In this document: one piece after another, positions 44,201 to 53,579 of the stretch
Position numbering within the stretch: the first letter of the stretch is position 1
How the letters are laid out: every line of letters starts with the position of its first letter
From: an uncultured bacterium
GTDB taxonomy: Bacteria; Cyanobacteriota; Vampirovibrionia; Gastranaerophilales; Gastranaerophilaceae
NCBI GenBank assembly: GCA_949294395.1
Contig: CASFGU010000045.1
Span: forward strand, 1-64,000
Direction: 5' to 3'
DNA: 64,000 nucleotides
Translations under genes and position numbers: made by a program
The notes under the pieces: model-generated
Told to the model about the DNA's origin: nothing
Databases searched by the model: none
The model's input: only the letters and a program-made list of their open reading frames with translations

Positions 44201-44406
44201 ATCCGTATTCTATTCCATTCTCTCTTCTTTTGTGTACACCACCGATTACAATTAGATTATATATAAATATAACAAATTCAGTATCAATTATTTAGTGGAT
44301 TTAATTAAAATTTTCTAATTAATTCACTATAATAATTTAATTTTATTTTAGCATATTTAATTTAATATGGCAAAAAAACTGATTTTGTTAAGTTTTATAA
44401 ATATTT

Positions 44407-45264
44407 TTACTGGAAGTTATTAGTAATAGTATGTATATACTCTAAAATTTGAGAAAAATATTCCAGGTCAGCATTACCGTTTAAGACCAGATCTGCAGAA
44501 TTTTTAAACGGTTTCACATACTTTTCACCGGCGCTTGTTATATAATCCCAGTGCTTAAGCGCATTTTCCTCACTCTGGTTGCGCTCTTTGCAGGCACGGT
44601 TCAGGAAGCGCTCTCTCCTTATTGAATTTTCCGTTTCTACATAAATCTTTACATCAAATATATCTTTAACCTGCTCATACATTGTAGCAATACCTTCGAC
44701 AACAATAATCTTTCTTGATACAACATCCTGAGAACGAGGCATGGAAATTCCGGTTCCGTTAGGAAGGTACATTGGGATTTTAACATTTAGCCCTTCACTG
44801 AGAGATTTTAAATCATCTCTTAATATATCCAGCTGAAAACTTGAAGGAGCATCCACGTCATATCCGTTATCACGCAAGTTATCAAAAGAGCCGTACTGAG
44901 CAATGAGTTTGGAAATATCATTAAAGTAGTTATCCGTACTCATAATAGATACAGGCATAGAAAGCTGTTCAATAATTTTTTTCAATTCTCTGCAGATAGT
45001 GGACTTGCCGGAAGCGGATTCGCCTGTAATTCCGACAAGAAGTCTATTATGCGGGTTATTAATAAGCCTTTTTGAAAAATTAGCTATAAAATTAGGATTA
45101 ACCTCAATAAATACAGGATTATCACACCGTCTGTCATAAGCCAGAATCTGCCTGAACTTTGTCTGGAGATAAAATACCAGAAGTTCGCGACCTGTGCGGG
45201 AATTAAAATCCGGCTTCAGTATTTTATCATTTGAGTTTAATTCTTTATCAATTAACAATTGCAT
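44407..45264 (-). CDS. P-loop kinase, uridine kinase/phosphoribulokinase-like
   Basis: The 285-residue product has Walker A in LLVGITGESASGKSTICREL (near residue 80), STDNYFNDI as the substrate-binding DxYY-like segment, and FDNLRDNGYDVDAPSSFQLDILRDDL with IVVEGIATMY, the pattern of uridine kinase/PRK family enzymes. An 80-residue N-terminal extension is unlike standard Udk (about 210 residues). The substrate is not certain. It lies on the same strand as the pilus operon and downstream of rplR, separated from both by long spacers (44201-44406 and 45265-45490; nothing but AT-rich sequence and the rplR terminator seen). Confidence 0.8.
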   Translation of the reverse strand: MQLLIDKELNSNDKILKPDFNSRTGRELLVFYLQTKFRQILAYDRRCDNPVFIEVNPNFIANFSKRLINNPHNRLLVGITGESASGKSTICRELKKIIEQLSMPVSIMSTDNYFNDISKLIAQYGSFDNLRDNGYDVDAPSSFQLDILRDDLKSLSEGLNVKIPMYLPNGTGISMPRSQDVVSRKIIVVEGIATMYEQVKDIFDVKIYVETENSIRRERFLNRACKERNQSEENALKHWDYITSAGEKYVKPFKNSADLVLNGNADLEYFSQILEYIHTITNNFQ

Positions 45265-45441
45265 AATTCCTGAATTCCACTTTAATAGTGTGACCTGTTA
45301 AAATCATACACCTGCTATCATTCAACCTGCAGCTGCTGAGGTTGCAGTTCATTTATTAAAGTATGTTAGAAATAATACACAAGAAAAAAAAAAATTGCTA
45401 GTTAATGTAAAAAAATAATAAAAATGTTACATTTTTAATAA

Positions 45442-45475
45442 AAAAAGCACACGCCAGAATTGACGTGCACTTTTT
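45442..45475 (-). terminator. terminator after rplR
   Basis: AAAAAGCACACG (45442-45453) and CGTGCACTTTTT (45464-45475) pair with two G-U wobbles on the minus-strand transcript, 16 bases past the rplR stop, ending in a T run. It closes the ribosomal cluster before the usual rpsE. Confidence 0.8.
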
Positions 45476-45490
45476 ATATTCAGTTCAAAA

Positions 45491-45859
45491 TTAGAATATC
45501 AAACCGGCTTCACGGGCAGCATCAGCAAGTGCCTGAACACGTCCGTGATACAAAAATCCTCCGCGGTCAAAAACAACGCATTCAATGCCTGCCTTTTTAG
45601 CTTTTTCAGCAATTGCAGCACCAACGACTTTTGCGGCTTCGATATTTCCGCCGTGGGACAATTTTTCTTTAAGGTCTTTATCTACAGAAGATGCTGAAGC
45701 GATAGTTACTCTATTTTCATCATCAATTAACTGTGCATAAATGTGTTTTGTTGATCTGTAAACAGCAAGTCTAGGAAATTCCTTTGTACCGGAAATTTTA
45801 ACTCTTATAGACCTGTGTCTTTTTTGAACCTGTGGTTTTCTTGCTTTTCTTTTAATCAT
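45491..45859 (-). CDS. rplR: 50S ribosomal protein L18
   Basis: The 122-residue 5S rRNA-binding protein has [32 protein letters not shown] near the N-terminus and [24 protein letters not shown] at the C-terminus. It is the last gene of the cluster here. rpsE, rpmD, rplO and secY, which normally follow, are not downstream; an intrinsic terminator is. Confidence 0.96.
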   Translation of the reverse strand: MIKRKARKPQVQKRHRSIRVKISGTKEFPRLAVYRSTKHIYAQLIDDENRVTIASASSVDKDLKEKLSHGGNIEAAKVVGAAIAEKAKKAGIECVVFDRGGFLYHGRVQALADAAREAGLIF

Positions 45860-45916
45860 TTCATTTCTCCTTTTACCCGAACCTTCTTGATAACCACTAC
45901 CAAGGGTTCATGCGGG

Positions 45917-46240
45917 CTATGCTTGTGTATCCAATACTAATTCGACTTTTGATTTATCTACATACTGCTGACCCAGATTTTTATCCAGTTTTTCAAATAT
46001 ATCGCATAATATATGAGGGTTATCAACAGCTGTAGAAATTCTTATACCTTTATCAGCTAACTTTTTGTCCGTTTTTTGAATATTAAATCTATCTTTCATT
46101 GCAATCTCTATAATATCTAAATCTGAATTATAGGTTTTGTCAGTATAGTTTTTAATATATTTATATTTCTTTTCTATCTCCTGATTGCTTGTTCCTTGCG
46201 GGAAACGCACATCATAGATACCGGAAAAAGAAACTTTCAT
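45917..46240 (-). CDS. ORFan inside the ribosomal protein cluster
   Basis: The 107-residue product starts MKVSFSGIYDVRFPQGTSNQEIEKKYKYIKNYTDK and is Lys/Asp/Ile-rich, without signal peptide or membrane helix. It lies between rplF (24 bases upstream) and rplR (57 bases downstream), where no gene is expected. I recall similar MKVSFSGIYDVRFP starts only vaguely, from small proteins of related gut lineages, and know no function. Being within the operon it would be highly transcribed. It could be a ribosome-associated factor or a passenger. Confidence 0.8.
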   Translation of the reverse strand: MKVSFSGIYDVRFPQGTSNQEIEKKYKYIKNYTDKTYNSDLDIIEIAMKDRFNIQKTDKKLADKGIRISTAVDNPHILCDIFEKLDKNLGQQYVDKSKVELVLDTQA

Positions 46241-46264
46241 AAAATCAGCCTCTAAAAGTTAAGC

Positions 46265-46804
46265 TTATTTCTTACCGGCTTTACCGGCTTTACGTCTGAT
46301 GTGTTCGCCTTCATATCTAACACCTTTACCTTTGTAAACTTCAGGAGGACGTTTAGATCTGATGTAAGCAGCAACATCGCCTACTGTTTGTTTATTTGCG
46401 CCTTTTACTGTAATTTTTGTATTTGCTTCAACAGTAATTGTAATACCTTCTGGCGGTTCAACAATTACAGGGTGAGAGTAACCGAGTGAAAGGTTAAGAT
46501 TTTTACCTTCCATGTTAGCACGATAGCCTACGCCCTGAATTTCAAGTTTCTTTTCAAAAGCGTGTTTTACGCCGTGAACAGCATTTGCAATCAAAGTTCT
46601 TGAAAGACCGTGCAAAGAGCGAGCCTGTCTTGAATCGTCAACTCGGGTTACGATAATGTGGTTATCTTCAACCTTAACGTTAATTTCAGGTCTTACAGCA
46701 ACTACTTCTGTGCCGTTAGGGCCTTTAACGGTAACCTGATGTTCTTCAACATGAACTTCCACACCCTGCGGAATTTCGATAGGTAATTTACCAATACGTG
46801 ACAT
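46265..46804 (-). CDS. rplF: 50S ribosomal protein L6
   Basis: The 179-residue product starts MSRIGKLPIEIPQGV and ends with the L6 signature RPPEVYKGKGVRYEGEHIRRKAGKAGKK. The ATG at 46804 has AAAGGAG upstream; an ATG at 46837 would add 11 residues absent from the family. About 740 bases separate it from rpsH, with a terminator, an inverted-end element and a leader-like motif in between. Confidence 0.97.
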   Translation of the reverse strand: MSRIGKLPIEIPQGVEVHVEEHQVTVKGPNGTEVVAVRPEINVKVEDNHIIVTRVDDSRQARSLHGLSRTLIANAVHGVKHAFEKKLEIQGVGYRANMEGKNLNLSLGYSHPVIVEPPEGITITVEANTKITVKGANKQTVGDVAAYIRSKRPPEVYKGKGVRYEGEHIRRKAGKAGKK

Positions 46805-46872
46805 ATTAATTTCTCCTTTTATGGTATTAACTAACATCGCCGGAAAACTTATTCTTTATTCTTTCGATTAAG

Positions 46873-46925
46873 CCGGAGCCTCTACCTAAAGCCTGAGCCC
46901 TAAATTTTCGCCCCATCCGGCCGGG
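46873..46925 (-). ncRNA. leader-like motif upstream of rplF
   Basis: On the minus strand: GGCCGGATGGGG, then AAAA, AGGG, CAGGCTTTAGGTAGAGGC and CCGG, with terminal GCCGGA/TCCGGC able to pair. CGGGT-n16-ACCCG forms a hairpin just upstream. The motif ends about 68 bases before the rplF ATG and aligns with stretches upstream of rplC (55647-55699) and rpsH (47962-48010). It may be a regulatory or stability structure in the mRNA. Not a tRNA: no cloverleaf can be drawn. Confidence 0.4.
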
Positions 46926-46997
46926 TCTTTCTACCAATTACACCCGAAATTATTCTATATAAAAATATTTAAAATGTCAAAGTCATGTTTATAGAAC

Positions 46998-47488
46998 TTT
47001 ACATAAAATATGTTATCGGAAGGAACAAGTTCTCCAACTTGTTTTATACGTTCATTTCTTTTATTTTTTAGCCAGAAAAAAGAAAAGAAATGAACCAAAG
47101 AAAAGAAAAATCGGCAAAAGATAAGAGCGTCGCTGCGCGCCGCAAAATCAAATGAAAGTAGTTGAAGGCAAAGCCTTCAACCTCAAATAGTGTGCTATCG
47201 TGCTGACGCACACGCACACTAGACCGGCCTGTGGCCGGTTGCCGAACGTGCACGTAGTGCAATAGTTAGGCTGAAAGGTTAAATGCGCCCGCATTTAACA
47301 ACATCCATTCGATTTTGCGTTGCAAAGCAACGCTGTAATATAGCGTGTTTCTTTTTCTTGGCTGACATTCTTTTTCTTTTCATCGCAAAAAAGAAAAAGA
47401 ATGTCAGTGCAGGGTTTGGGGCTGCATAAGCCCCAATATTAAAAAGCAGGTGTGCTTTATTTATTTCCGATAACATATTTTATGTAAA
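46998..47488. mobile_element. 491-bp element with 24-bp perfect inverted ends and a ladder of hairpins
   Basis: The ends TTTACATAAA...TTATCGGAA (46998-47021) and their exact reverse complement (47465-47488) bound a stretch full of palindromes: 47024-47043, 47051-47094 (12-bp stem), 47161-47181 (GTTGAAGGC-aaa-GCCTTCAAC), 47223-47239 (ACCGGCC-tgt-GGCCGGT), 47278-47299, 47317-47333 (GCGTTGC-aaa-GCAACGC), 47362-47407 (19-bp stem) and 47416-47436. No transposase is encoded. Two short minus-strand ORFs inside (195 and 198 bp) have no coding character. It looks like a MITE or other non-autonomous element lying within the ribosomal cluster. No target duplication is evident. Confidence 0.7.
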
Positions 47489-47519
47489 AAGTCCGTTCCT
47501 TTTTAAGAACGGACTTTTT
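47486..47519 (-). terminator. intrinsic terminator between rpsH and rplF
   Basis: AAAAAGTCCGTTC (47486-47498) and GAACGGACTTTTT (47507-47519) form a perfect 13-bp stem with flanking T tract, 25 bases after the rpsH stop. It touches the right end of the inverted-end element. Confidence 0.9.
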
Positions 47520-47544
47520 ATTTTTAATAGCTTAAATTAATGTA

Positions 47545-47940
47545 TTAGTAAATATAGCAAAGAACTTCGCCGCCAACATTTTCTTTGCGAGCTTTTCTGT
47601 CTGTCAGTAAGCCTTTGCTTGTGGAAACTATTGCCACACCCATACCGCCTAATATTTTCGGTAAGTTCTGGGCTTTGCAATATGTTCTTAAACCAGGTCT
47701 TGAAACTCTCTGTAATTTTGAGATTACCGGTTTGTGTTTTTCATCATACTTTAATGTGATTTCCAAAACTTTAAATTTGCCGACTTCTTTTACTGAATAA
47801 TCAGCAATAAAACCTTCTTCTTTCAACAATCTTGCAAGTTCAACTTTTAATTTTGAAGAAGGAACTTCAACTTTTTCATGAGAAACGATATTTGCGTTTC
47901 TAATTCTTGTTAGCATATCAGCTATAGGATCTGTATTCAT
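47545..47940 (-). CDS. rpsH: 30S ribosomal protein S8
   Basis: The 131-residue 16S rRNA-binding protein starts [17 protein letters not shown] and ends [26 protein letters not shown], both family signatures. In enterobacteria S8 is the autogenous regulator of the spc operon. Here it is followed directly by a terminator, separating it from rplF. Confidence 0.97.
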   Translation of the reverse strand: MNTDPIADMLTRIRNANIVSHEKVEVPSSKLKVELARLLKEEGFIADYSVKEVGKFKVLEITLKYDEKHKPVISKLQRVSRPGLRTYCKAQNLPKILGGMGVAIVSTSKGLLTDRKARKENVGGEVLCYIY

Positions 47941-48178
47941 TTTATTTTTTCCTTTTCTTATGCCGGAACTTTAAGTCCAGCGCTACTTACCAATTTTTGT
48001 CCGGTTCGGCTCATCGCCGCCTTGACGAGTTTTAGCAGTTTAGCAGAGTTATATTAATACTCATTTGCTCCTGTGGAGTTTTCTTCCGAAAACTCTTACG
48101 TCGCCATCGTAATGTTCGCCCTGCTTGTCTTTGCCTGCGCAAAGCCAACTCCGGCGAGGCGAACACCGGCGCAGCACT
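47941..48178 (-). other. structured spacer between rpsN and rpsH
   Basis: This 238-bp spacer has no ORF. On the transcript it can form GAGTTTTC-n4-GAAAACTC (48076-48095) and a long stem GTTCGCC/GGCGAAC enclosing CTTTGC-n4-GCAAAG (about 48105-48165). The stretch 47962-48010 aligns with the leader-like motif upstream of rplC (shared CCAG-GC, TACC, TTTTT and CGGC words in order). Confidence 0.5.
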
Positions 48179-48385
48179 TTACCAACTAGCTTTTGTAACA
48201 CCCGGCAATAAACCCTGGTGTGCCATTTTTCTCAAACAAATTCTGCACAGACCGAAATCTCTGTGGAAACCGTGAGGTCTGCCGCAGATACTGCATCTGT
48301 TATGTAATCTTACTACAGGGTATTTACCTTTTGCAGCAAGTGCTTCTCGTCTGAGTTCTTTGTTTATCATCGCTTTCTTAGCCAT
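48179..48385 (-). CDS. rpsN: 30S ribosomal protein S14, zinc-binding type
   Basis: The 68-residue product has the zinc ribbon [20 protein letters not shown] and ends [14 protein letters not shown]. Type Z S14 is usually 61 residues; the extra residues are N-terminal ([18 protein letters not shown]). AAGGAG lies upstream of the ATG. Confidence 0.96.
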   Translation of the reverse strand: MAKKAMINKELRREALAAKGKYPVVRLHNRCSICGRPHGFHRDFGLCRICLRKMAHQGLLPGVTKASW

Positions 48386-48428
48386 GAATTTCTCCTTATG
48401 TTTTCTTAGTTTGTTTTATCTGTTAATT

Positions 48429-48986
48429 TTATTTGTTCATCCCTTTGAAAGGCATACCTAATAATCTCAACAATTCTCTTGCTTCATCATCAGTTTCAGC
48501 AGTTGTAATAATTGAAATATTCATACCTTTCACGAGATCAACTTCTTCATAAGTGATTTCAGGGAAAAGAGCCTGTTCTTTTAAGCCGAGAGTATAGTTT
48601 CCTCTGCCGTCAAAAGATTTAGCACTAATACCTCTGAAGTCACGGATACGAGGGAATACAACGCAGATTAATTTCTGTAAGAAATCATACATTCTTTCGC
48701 CTCTGAGTGTTGCCATAGCACCAACCGGCATACCTTCTCTTAATTTGTAAGTAGCGATTGATTTTTTAGCTTTGGTAATAACACATTTTTGACCTGCAAT
48801 TTTAGTCAACTGGGCTTCAATAGCTTCTGCTATTTTAGAGTTGTGGGAAGCTTCGCCGACACCCATATTCAAAACTATTTTGTGAAGTTTCGGAATCTGC
48901 ATGTCGTTTTTGTAGCCGAATTTTTCTTTCATTGCAGCTTTTACTTCTTTATCGTATTTTGCTTTTAAACTTTCTGTTTTTGTCAT
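48429..48986 (-). CDS. rplE: 50S ribosomal protein L5
   Basis: The 185-residue 5S rRNA-binding protein shows [38 protein letters not shown] and a C-terminal LLGMPFKG, all L5 signatures. Length is typical (about 180). It lies between rplX and rpsN in standard order. Confidence 0.97.
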   Translation of the reverse strand: MTKTESLKAKYDKEVKAAMKEKFGYKNDMQIPKLHKIVLNMGVGEASHNSKIAEAIEAQLTKIAGQKCVITKAKKSIATYKLREGMPVGAMATLRGERMYDFLQKLICVVFPRIRDFRGISAKSFDGRGNYTLGLKEQALFPEITYEEVDLVKGMNISIITTAETDDEARELLRLLGMPFKGMNK

Positions 48987-49036
48987 TTTCGTATTTCCTT
49001 AATTCTAGGACACTTAATATTTTATTCTAAAAAATA

Positions 49037-49375
49037 TTAAACGTCTAACTGTTCACCACATTTTTTACAAACACGAACTTTTTTGCCGTCAACGACATCG
49101 TGCTTGATCCTTGTCGGTTTTTCGCAAGCCGGACATACAATCATAACTTTTGAAGCATCAAGAGGAGCTTCAAGCTTGATTAAACCGCCCTGAATACCAG
49201 CCATAGGCTGGGGCTTTTGAGCTTTAGTAACCATGTTAGCGCCTTCTACAACCACTTTTGATTCTGAAGGATTAACTTTTTTTACGTTACCGATTTTTCC
49301 TTTGTCTTTGCCTGAGATTACGATAACTCTGTCACCGTTTTTTACATGCAGGCTTTTTTTATTTTTATCTGTCAT
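49037..49375 (-). CDS. rplX: 50S ribosomal protein L24
   Basis: The 112-residue product has the KOW motif VKNGDRVIVISGKDKGKIGNV and a C-terminal zinc-ribbon-like CPACEKPTR...CKKCGEQLDV. The four Cys are retained, as in some but not all bacterial L24. Confidence 0.96.
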   Translation of the reverse strand: MTDKNKKSLHVKNGDRVIVISGKDKGKIGNVKKVNPSESKVVVEGANMVTKAQKPQPMAGIQGGLIKLEAPLDASKVMIVCPACEKPTRIKHDVVDGKKVRVCKKCGEQLDV

Positions 49376-49552
49376 TTTAAAATTCTCCGTTTTTTCAATT
49401 TATGAAACAAATTTCGACCTTTTAAATTCGTTTCTGATTTCTCTATTCCGAACTTGAATTATTGCTTCACATCGCTGCCGCTAATTTTATTTTTATTCGC
49501 GTACTCTGTGTTTTTTTGGGGTGCTTCGCTCCCCCCCTTGGGCAATATTCAG

Positions 49553-49921
49553 CTATATAACTTCCGGAGCCAGAGAAACAATTTTCATATAGCCTTTATC
49601 TCTGAGTTCACGTGCAACCGGCCCGAAAACACGGGTTCCTCTAGGGTTGCCGTCTTTGTTGATAATTACAGCTGCGTTTTCGTCAAATCTGATAACTGAA
49701 CCGTCTGCACGTTTAATATCAGCTTTTGTTCTTACTACAACTGCTTTTACAACTTCAGATTTTTTAACTGCCATATTTGGAGTTGCGTCTTTAACTGTAG
49801 CTACGATTTCATCGCCGACAGCTGCAAATTTCTTATTTGAACTGCCCATAACACGGATGCACAAAAGCTGTTTTGCGCCTGTGTTATCTGCTACTTCTAA
49901 TCTGGTTTCCTGTTGTATCAT
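49553..49921 (-). CDS. rplN: 50S ribosomal protein L14
   Basis: The 122-residue product begins [17 protein letters not shown] and ends [42 protein letters not shown] is the central signature. Length is exactly typical. The spacer to rplX (49376-49552) holds nothing recognised. Confidence 0.97.
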   Translation of the reverse strand: MIQQETRLEVADNTGAKQLLCIRVMGSSNKKFAAVGDEIVATVKDATPNMAVKKSEVVKAVVVRTKADIKRADGSVIRFDENAAVIINKDGNPRGTRVFGPVARELRDKGYMKIVSLAPEVI

Positions 49922-50009
49922 TGTTACTTTCCTTTTATTTAAGTAATTTTACTACTTCCGGCCTCTCATTACTCTTCAGGTAATGCTGCTTTAATGTACA
50001 TGTTAAAAA

Positions 50010-50255
50010 TTAACGAGCTTTTTCAACTACTTCAAGCACTGACCAGCGTTTGTCACCTGAGATTGGCTTTGATTCAATAATTCTTACTGTGTCACCTTCG
50101 CTGCAGATGTTATTCTCGTCATGCGCCTTATAGTTTTTGTTAGATTCGATAATCTTTTTGTATTTTGGATGTGGTTCATAATCAGCAACTCTGACAACAA
50201 CTGTTTTGTCCATCTTGCTGCTTACTACTATTCCTTGTTTTTCTTTCTTAGGCAT
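50010..50255 (-). CDS. rpsQ: 30S ribosomal protein S17
   Basis: The 81-residue product has GIVVSSKMDKTVVVRVADYEPHPKYKKII and GDTVRIIESKPISGDKRWSVLEVVEKA, the S17 OB-fold signatures. Standard position between rpmC and rplN. Confidence 0.96.
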   Translation of the reverse strand: MPKKEKQGIVVSSKMDKTVVVRVADYEPHPKYKKIIESNKNYKAHDENNICSEGDTVRIIESKPISGDKRWSVLEVVEKAR

Positions 50256-50308
50256 TTATATTTTCTCCTTTAGAATCCAGTGCTTAAGCCTGTTTCACAG
50301 GTAAAGCG

Positions 50309-50497
50309 CTATGCTTCCTTTTCTTTTATTACCGTTTTAGCTTGAGCTATTAAGCGTTTTGTTTTGGAAATCTGAGCTGTATTTTCCAGCTTGTGGGTTG
50401 CAAGCTGCATCTTGCAGTCAAATAACTGTTTTTTCCAATCAACAATTGCACTCTGTAACTCATCTACTGTTTTTTCACGCATTTCACTTAATTTCAT
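50309..50497 (-). CDS. rpmC: 50S ribosomal protein L29
   Basis: The 62-residue two-helix protein (MKLSEMREKTVDELQSAIVDWKKQLFDCKMQLATHKLENT...RLIAQAKTVIKEKEA) fits L29 in length and pattern and lies between rplP and rpsQ as expected. Confidence 0.95.
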   Translation of the reverse strand: MKLSEMREKTVDELQSAIVDWKKQLFDCKMQLATHKLENTAQISKTKRLIAQAKTVIKEKEA

Positions 50498-50531
50498 TTT
50501 ACGATTTCCTTTTTCTTGTTATAGTGCAAGT

Positions 50532-50951
50532 TTATGCTTCCAATTTGGACTTTTCAACAACTTTAACTTTAATAGGAAGTTTCTGGGCTGCAAGTTCAAG
50601 AGCGTGAACTGCAACATTTCTGTCAAAGTATTCAAGTTCAAAAAGGATTCTGTTAGGTTTAACAACCGCAACCCAGTATTCCAGATTACCTTTACCAGAA
50701 CCCATACGGGTTTCAGCAGGTTTTGCAGTAATCGGTTTATCCGGGAAAATTTTTATCCATACATTACCGCCGCGTTTGATGTCACGTGTCATTGCACGAC
50801 GGGCAGCTTCTATCTGTCTGCTGGTAATCCAGCCAGGTTCAAGAGCCTGCAATGCGTAGCTTCCGAACTCAAGTTTTGTTCCTCTTGTTTCGTGGCCTTT
50901 CATTCTGCCCTTCATCATTTTGCGGTATTTAGTCTTTTTAGGCTGTAACAT
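50532..50951 (-). CDS. rplP: 50S ribosomal protein L16
   Basis: The 139-residue product starts [19 protein letters not shown] and has [28 protein letters not shown] and [18 protein letters not shown]. It is part of the peptidyl-transferase neighbourhood of the 50S subunit. Standard order. Confidence 0.97.
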   Translation of the reverse strand: MLQPKKTKYRKMMKGRMKGHETRGTKLEFGSYALQALEPGWITSRQIEAARRAMTRDIKRGGNVWIKIFPDKPITAKPAETRMGSGKGNLEYWVAVVKPNRILFELEYFDRNVAVHALELAAQKLPIKVKVVEKSKLEA

Positions 50952-51014
50952 TTTATTTACTCCTGTTAATTATTTTTACTTGTATTCATCTACGCAATAA
51001 AAGCGTAATTCAGG

Positions 51015-51740
51015 CTATTCAGTCTCGATAGCACGTCTTTTTGGACGTCTGCCGCCTTTTTCCGAACCGTCTTTGCCTGATTTTGATTTAATATTCTGGT
51101 CAGCTTTTTCGCCCGGCATCAAATTACCTTTGAAAATCCAAACTTTAACGCCGATTTTACCCATAATTGTATCAGCTTCAGTAAAACCGTAGTCAACGTC
51201 TGCTCTAAGTGTCTGAAGTGGAATTCTGCCTTCTTTCGCCCATTCAGAACGAGCAATTTCAGCACCGCCAAGACGACCTGATACCATAATCTTGATACCC
51301 TGAATGCCGGCTCTCATTGAGCGCTGCATAGCCTGTTTCATTGCACGTCTGAACGCAACACGTTTTTCAAGCTGCTGTGCAATAGCTTCTGCAACAAGCT
51401 GGGCATCAGCATCAATTCTGGCAACTTCTACCACATTGATCGTTACAGGTTTTCCGAGGTATTTAGATACGTCCTGTTTAAGTTCTTCGATACCCTGACC
51501 GCCTCTGCCAACTACAATACCCGGTTTTGCAGTTACAACTGTAATTGTAATCATCAACGCTTTTCTGGCGATTAAAATTTTTGATACGCCTGCTGCATAT
51601 AATTTTTTCTTAACGAATTTTCTTATTTTTGCATCTTCTGCAACAAACTGAGCATAATCTTTAACCTTAGCATACCATGTGCTGAACCAAGGCTGGATTA
51701 TACCTACTCTAAATCCGGTTGGATGTGTTTTTTGTCCCAT
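51015..51740 (-). CDS. rpsC: 30S ribosomal protein S3
   Basis: The 241-residue product starts [18 protein letters not shown]. It has the KH-domain GXXG as [14 protein letters not shown] and the C-terminal [20 protein letters not shown] and [23 protein letters not shown] basic tail follows ([12 protein letters not shown]). Confidence 0.97.
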   Translation of the reverse strand: MGQKTHPTGFRVGIIQPWFSTWYAKVKDYAQFVAEDAKIRKFVKKKLYAAGVSKILIARKALMITITVVTAKPGIVVGRGGQGIEELKQDVSKYLGKPVTINVVEVARIDADAQLVAEAIAQQLEKRVAFRRAMKQAMQRSMRAGIQGIKIMVSGRLGGAEIARSEWAKEGRIPLQTLRADVDYGFTEADTIMGKIGVKVWIFKGNLMPGEKADQNIKSKSGKDGSEKGGRRPKRRAIETE

Positions 51741-51818
51741 TTTTTATACCTTTTTTTTGTTATACTAACATTTCATACTGCTCAAAATCTGAGCCTGCCT
51801 CTGCAACCAGCAAAGGAC

Positions 51819-52154
51819 TTACTTAATATCACTAACCTTTAAAGTTAAGTGAGATGTACGTTTTAGTCTTTTGTAAATACGACCTTGTGCTCTAGGTTTG
51901 CCGCGTCTGAAAGTCTGGCTTTCGTCAGCGAAAATTTCAGAAATCTTTAAAGATTCAGCCGAAACTCCGTATTTTTCCTGAGCATTAGCAACAGCAGCCT
52001 TCAAATTCTTTTCAACTACTCTTGCTGCAAAATAAGGCATAAAACGCAACATATCCTGAGCTTCAAGAACTTTTTTGCCGCGAACTTCATTAATTACACG
52101 ACGTAATTTTCTTGCTGTCATTTTAATATCTGTTTGTTTTGCTTTAGCTTCCAT
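51819..52154 (-). CDS. rplV: 50S ribosomal protein L22
   Basis: The 111-residue product shows RKLRRVINEVRGKKVLEAQDMLRFMPYFAARVVEK and the C-terminal hairpin FRRGKPRAQGRIYKRLKRTSHL, which lines the exit tunnel. Standard order between rpsS and rpsC. Confidence 0.97.
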   Translation of the reverse strand: MEAKAKQTDIKMTARKLRRVINEVRGKKVLEAQDMLRFMPYFAARVVEKNLKAAVANAQEKYGVSAESLKISEIFADESQTFRRGKPRAQGRIYKRLKRTSHLTLKVSDIK

Positions 52155-52165
52155 TTTTACTTTCC

Positions 52166-52447
52166 TTATTTTCTTTTAGCAGTCTTATCTGAACCTGCGT
52201 GTCCTCTAAACATTCTTGTAGGTGCAAATTCACCTAATTTGTGTCCAATCATCTGCTCTGTTACATAGACCGGTACGTGAGTTTTACCGTTGTGAACAGC
52301 AATAGTATGACCTAACATATCAGGTACAATCATTGATGCTCTTGACCATGTTTTGATAACTTTATGTTCTGAATTTGCATTCATTTTAGCTATTTTTTGC
52401 TGTAGAGCTTCTTCTACGTATGGACCTTTTTTTAATGAACGTGCCAT
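52166..52447 (-). CDS. rpsS: 30S ribosomal protein S19
   Basis: The 93-residue product starts [19 protein letters not shown] and ends [20 protein letters not shown], textbook S19. It is 11 bases from rplV and likely coupled to it. The 225-bp spacer upstream to rplB (52448-52672) holds no ORF or repeat I can name. Confidence 0.97.
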   Translation of the reverse strand: MARSLKKGPYVEEALQQKIAKMNANSEHKVIKTWSRASMIVPDMLGHTIAVHNGKTHVPVYVTEQMIGHKLGEFAPTRMFRGHAGSDKTAKRK

Positions 52448-52672
52448 TAATTTTTTCTCCTTATTGGTTTTTGTTTTTTTGTTAGTCTTGGATTATTAGC
52501 GTTTCAAAACTTTCCATTCCGTTACACAATTTTTATCAAAATTGTTTCACTGCATTAAGTTTTTCACCTTGACGTGCCGGGTTCGCTTTGTCGTTGCTCG
52601 CTGTAATATTTTTCAGTTTTTGAAGATTTATACGGCTCGCCCAAGCTCACGCGGCGCACTTGCCAAAATCCG

Positions 52673-53500
52673 CTATTTCTTACGTCTTCTAACGATTAAT
52701 TTGTCAGAAGCTTTTCCGGCTTTTCTTGTCTTGTAGCCGAGAGCCGGTTTGCCCCAAGGTGTTTTAGGGTGTCCTCCAGGCCCTGTTTTACCTTCGCCAC
52801 CGCCGTGAGGGTGGTCGCAAGGGTTCATTGTAACACCGCGGACTGTAGGTCTGATACCGAGGTAACGTTTTCTACCGGCTTTACCGAGAGAAAGGTTTTT
52901 ATATTCCGAGTTACCGAGTGTACCGATAGTTGCCATACATTCTTTTCTTACCATTCTCATTTCTGATGACGGAAGTTTAATTGTAACGTAGTTGCCTTCT
53001 TTAGCCATTACCTGTGCTGCGTTACCGGCCGATCTAACCATAACTCCGCCGCGTCCCGGTGTAAGCTCAATATTATGAACGATAGTACCGAGCGGAATTA
53101 ATTCAAGCGGAAGAGCATTACCTGTCTGAACAGGAGCTTCCGGCCCTGAAACAATTGTATCGCCAACGTTCAAGCCTTCCGGAGTCAGGATATATCTTTT
53201 TTCACCGTCAGCATAGTAAACTAATGAAATTCTAACGTTTCTGTTCGGATCGTACTCAATTGTTTTTACTGTAGCCGGTACACCGAATTTTTCACGTTTG
53301 AAGTCAATAATACGGTAAGCTCTTTTTACACCGCCGCCTTTGTGACGGCAGGTAATCCTTCCGGTATTATTTCTGCCTGCTGTTTTCTTTAAAGACTTAA
53401 GCAGTGATTTTTCTGGAGTAGAAGTAGTGATTTCCTGATAATCACTCTTTGTCATACCTCTTTGTCCAGGAGATGTCGGGTTTATTTTTCTGATTGCCAT
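52673..53500 (-). CDS. rplB: 50S ribosomal protein L2
   Basis: The 275-residue product has [46 protein letters not shown] and the C-terminal [39 protein letters not shown], which is close to the peptidyl-transferase centre. Length is typical. Confidence 0.98.
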   Translation of the reverse strand: MAIRKINPTSPGQRGMTKSDYQEITTSTPEKSLLKSLKKTAGRNNTGRITCRHKGGGVKRAYRIIDFKREKFGVPATVKTIEYDPNRNVRISLVYYADGEKRYILTPEGLNVGDTIVSGPEAPVQTGNALPLELIPLGTIVHNIELTPGRGGVMVRSAGNAAQVMAKEGNYVTIKLPSSEMRMVRKECMATIGTLGNSEYKNLSLGKAGRKRYLGIRPTVRGVTMNPCDHPHGGGEGKTGPGGHPKTPWGKPALGYKTRKAGKASDKLIVRRRKK

Positions 53501-53579
53501 TTTGTTTTCTCCTTTTTTGGCTTTTGTAATACTTCTGGGACTTGTGCCTGACGCCCCTGTTTCTTATTTGAGGTTTTGG

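Noticed and set aside
46873..46955. tRNA-like sequence (GTAATTGGTAGA resembling a D-loop)
   Set aside because: No acceptor stem, anticodon arm or T-loop can be placed; the pairing possible is two simple hairpins.
47068..47476. Two minus-strand ORFs (64 and 65 codons) inside the inverted-end element
   Set aside because: They run through palindromes, have no ribosome binding site and no coding-like composition.
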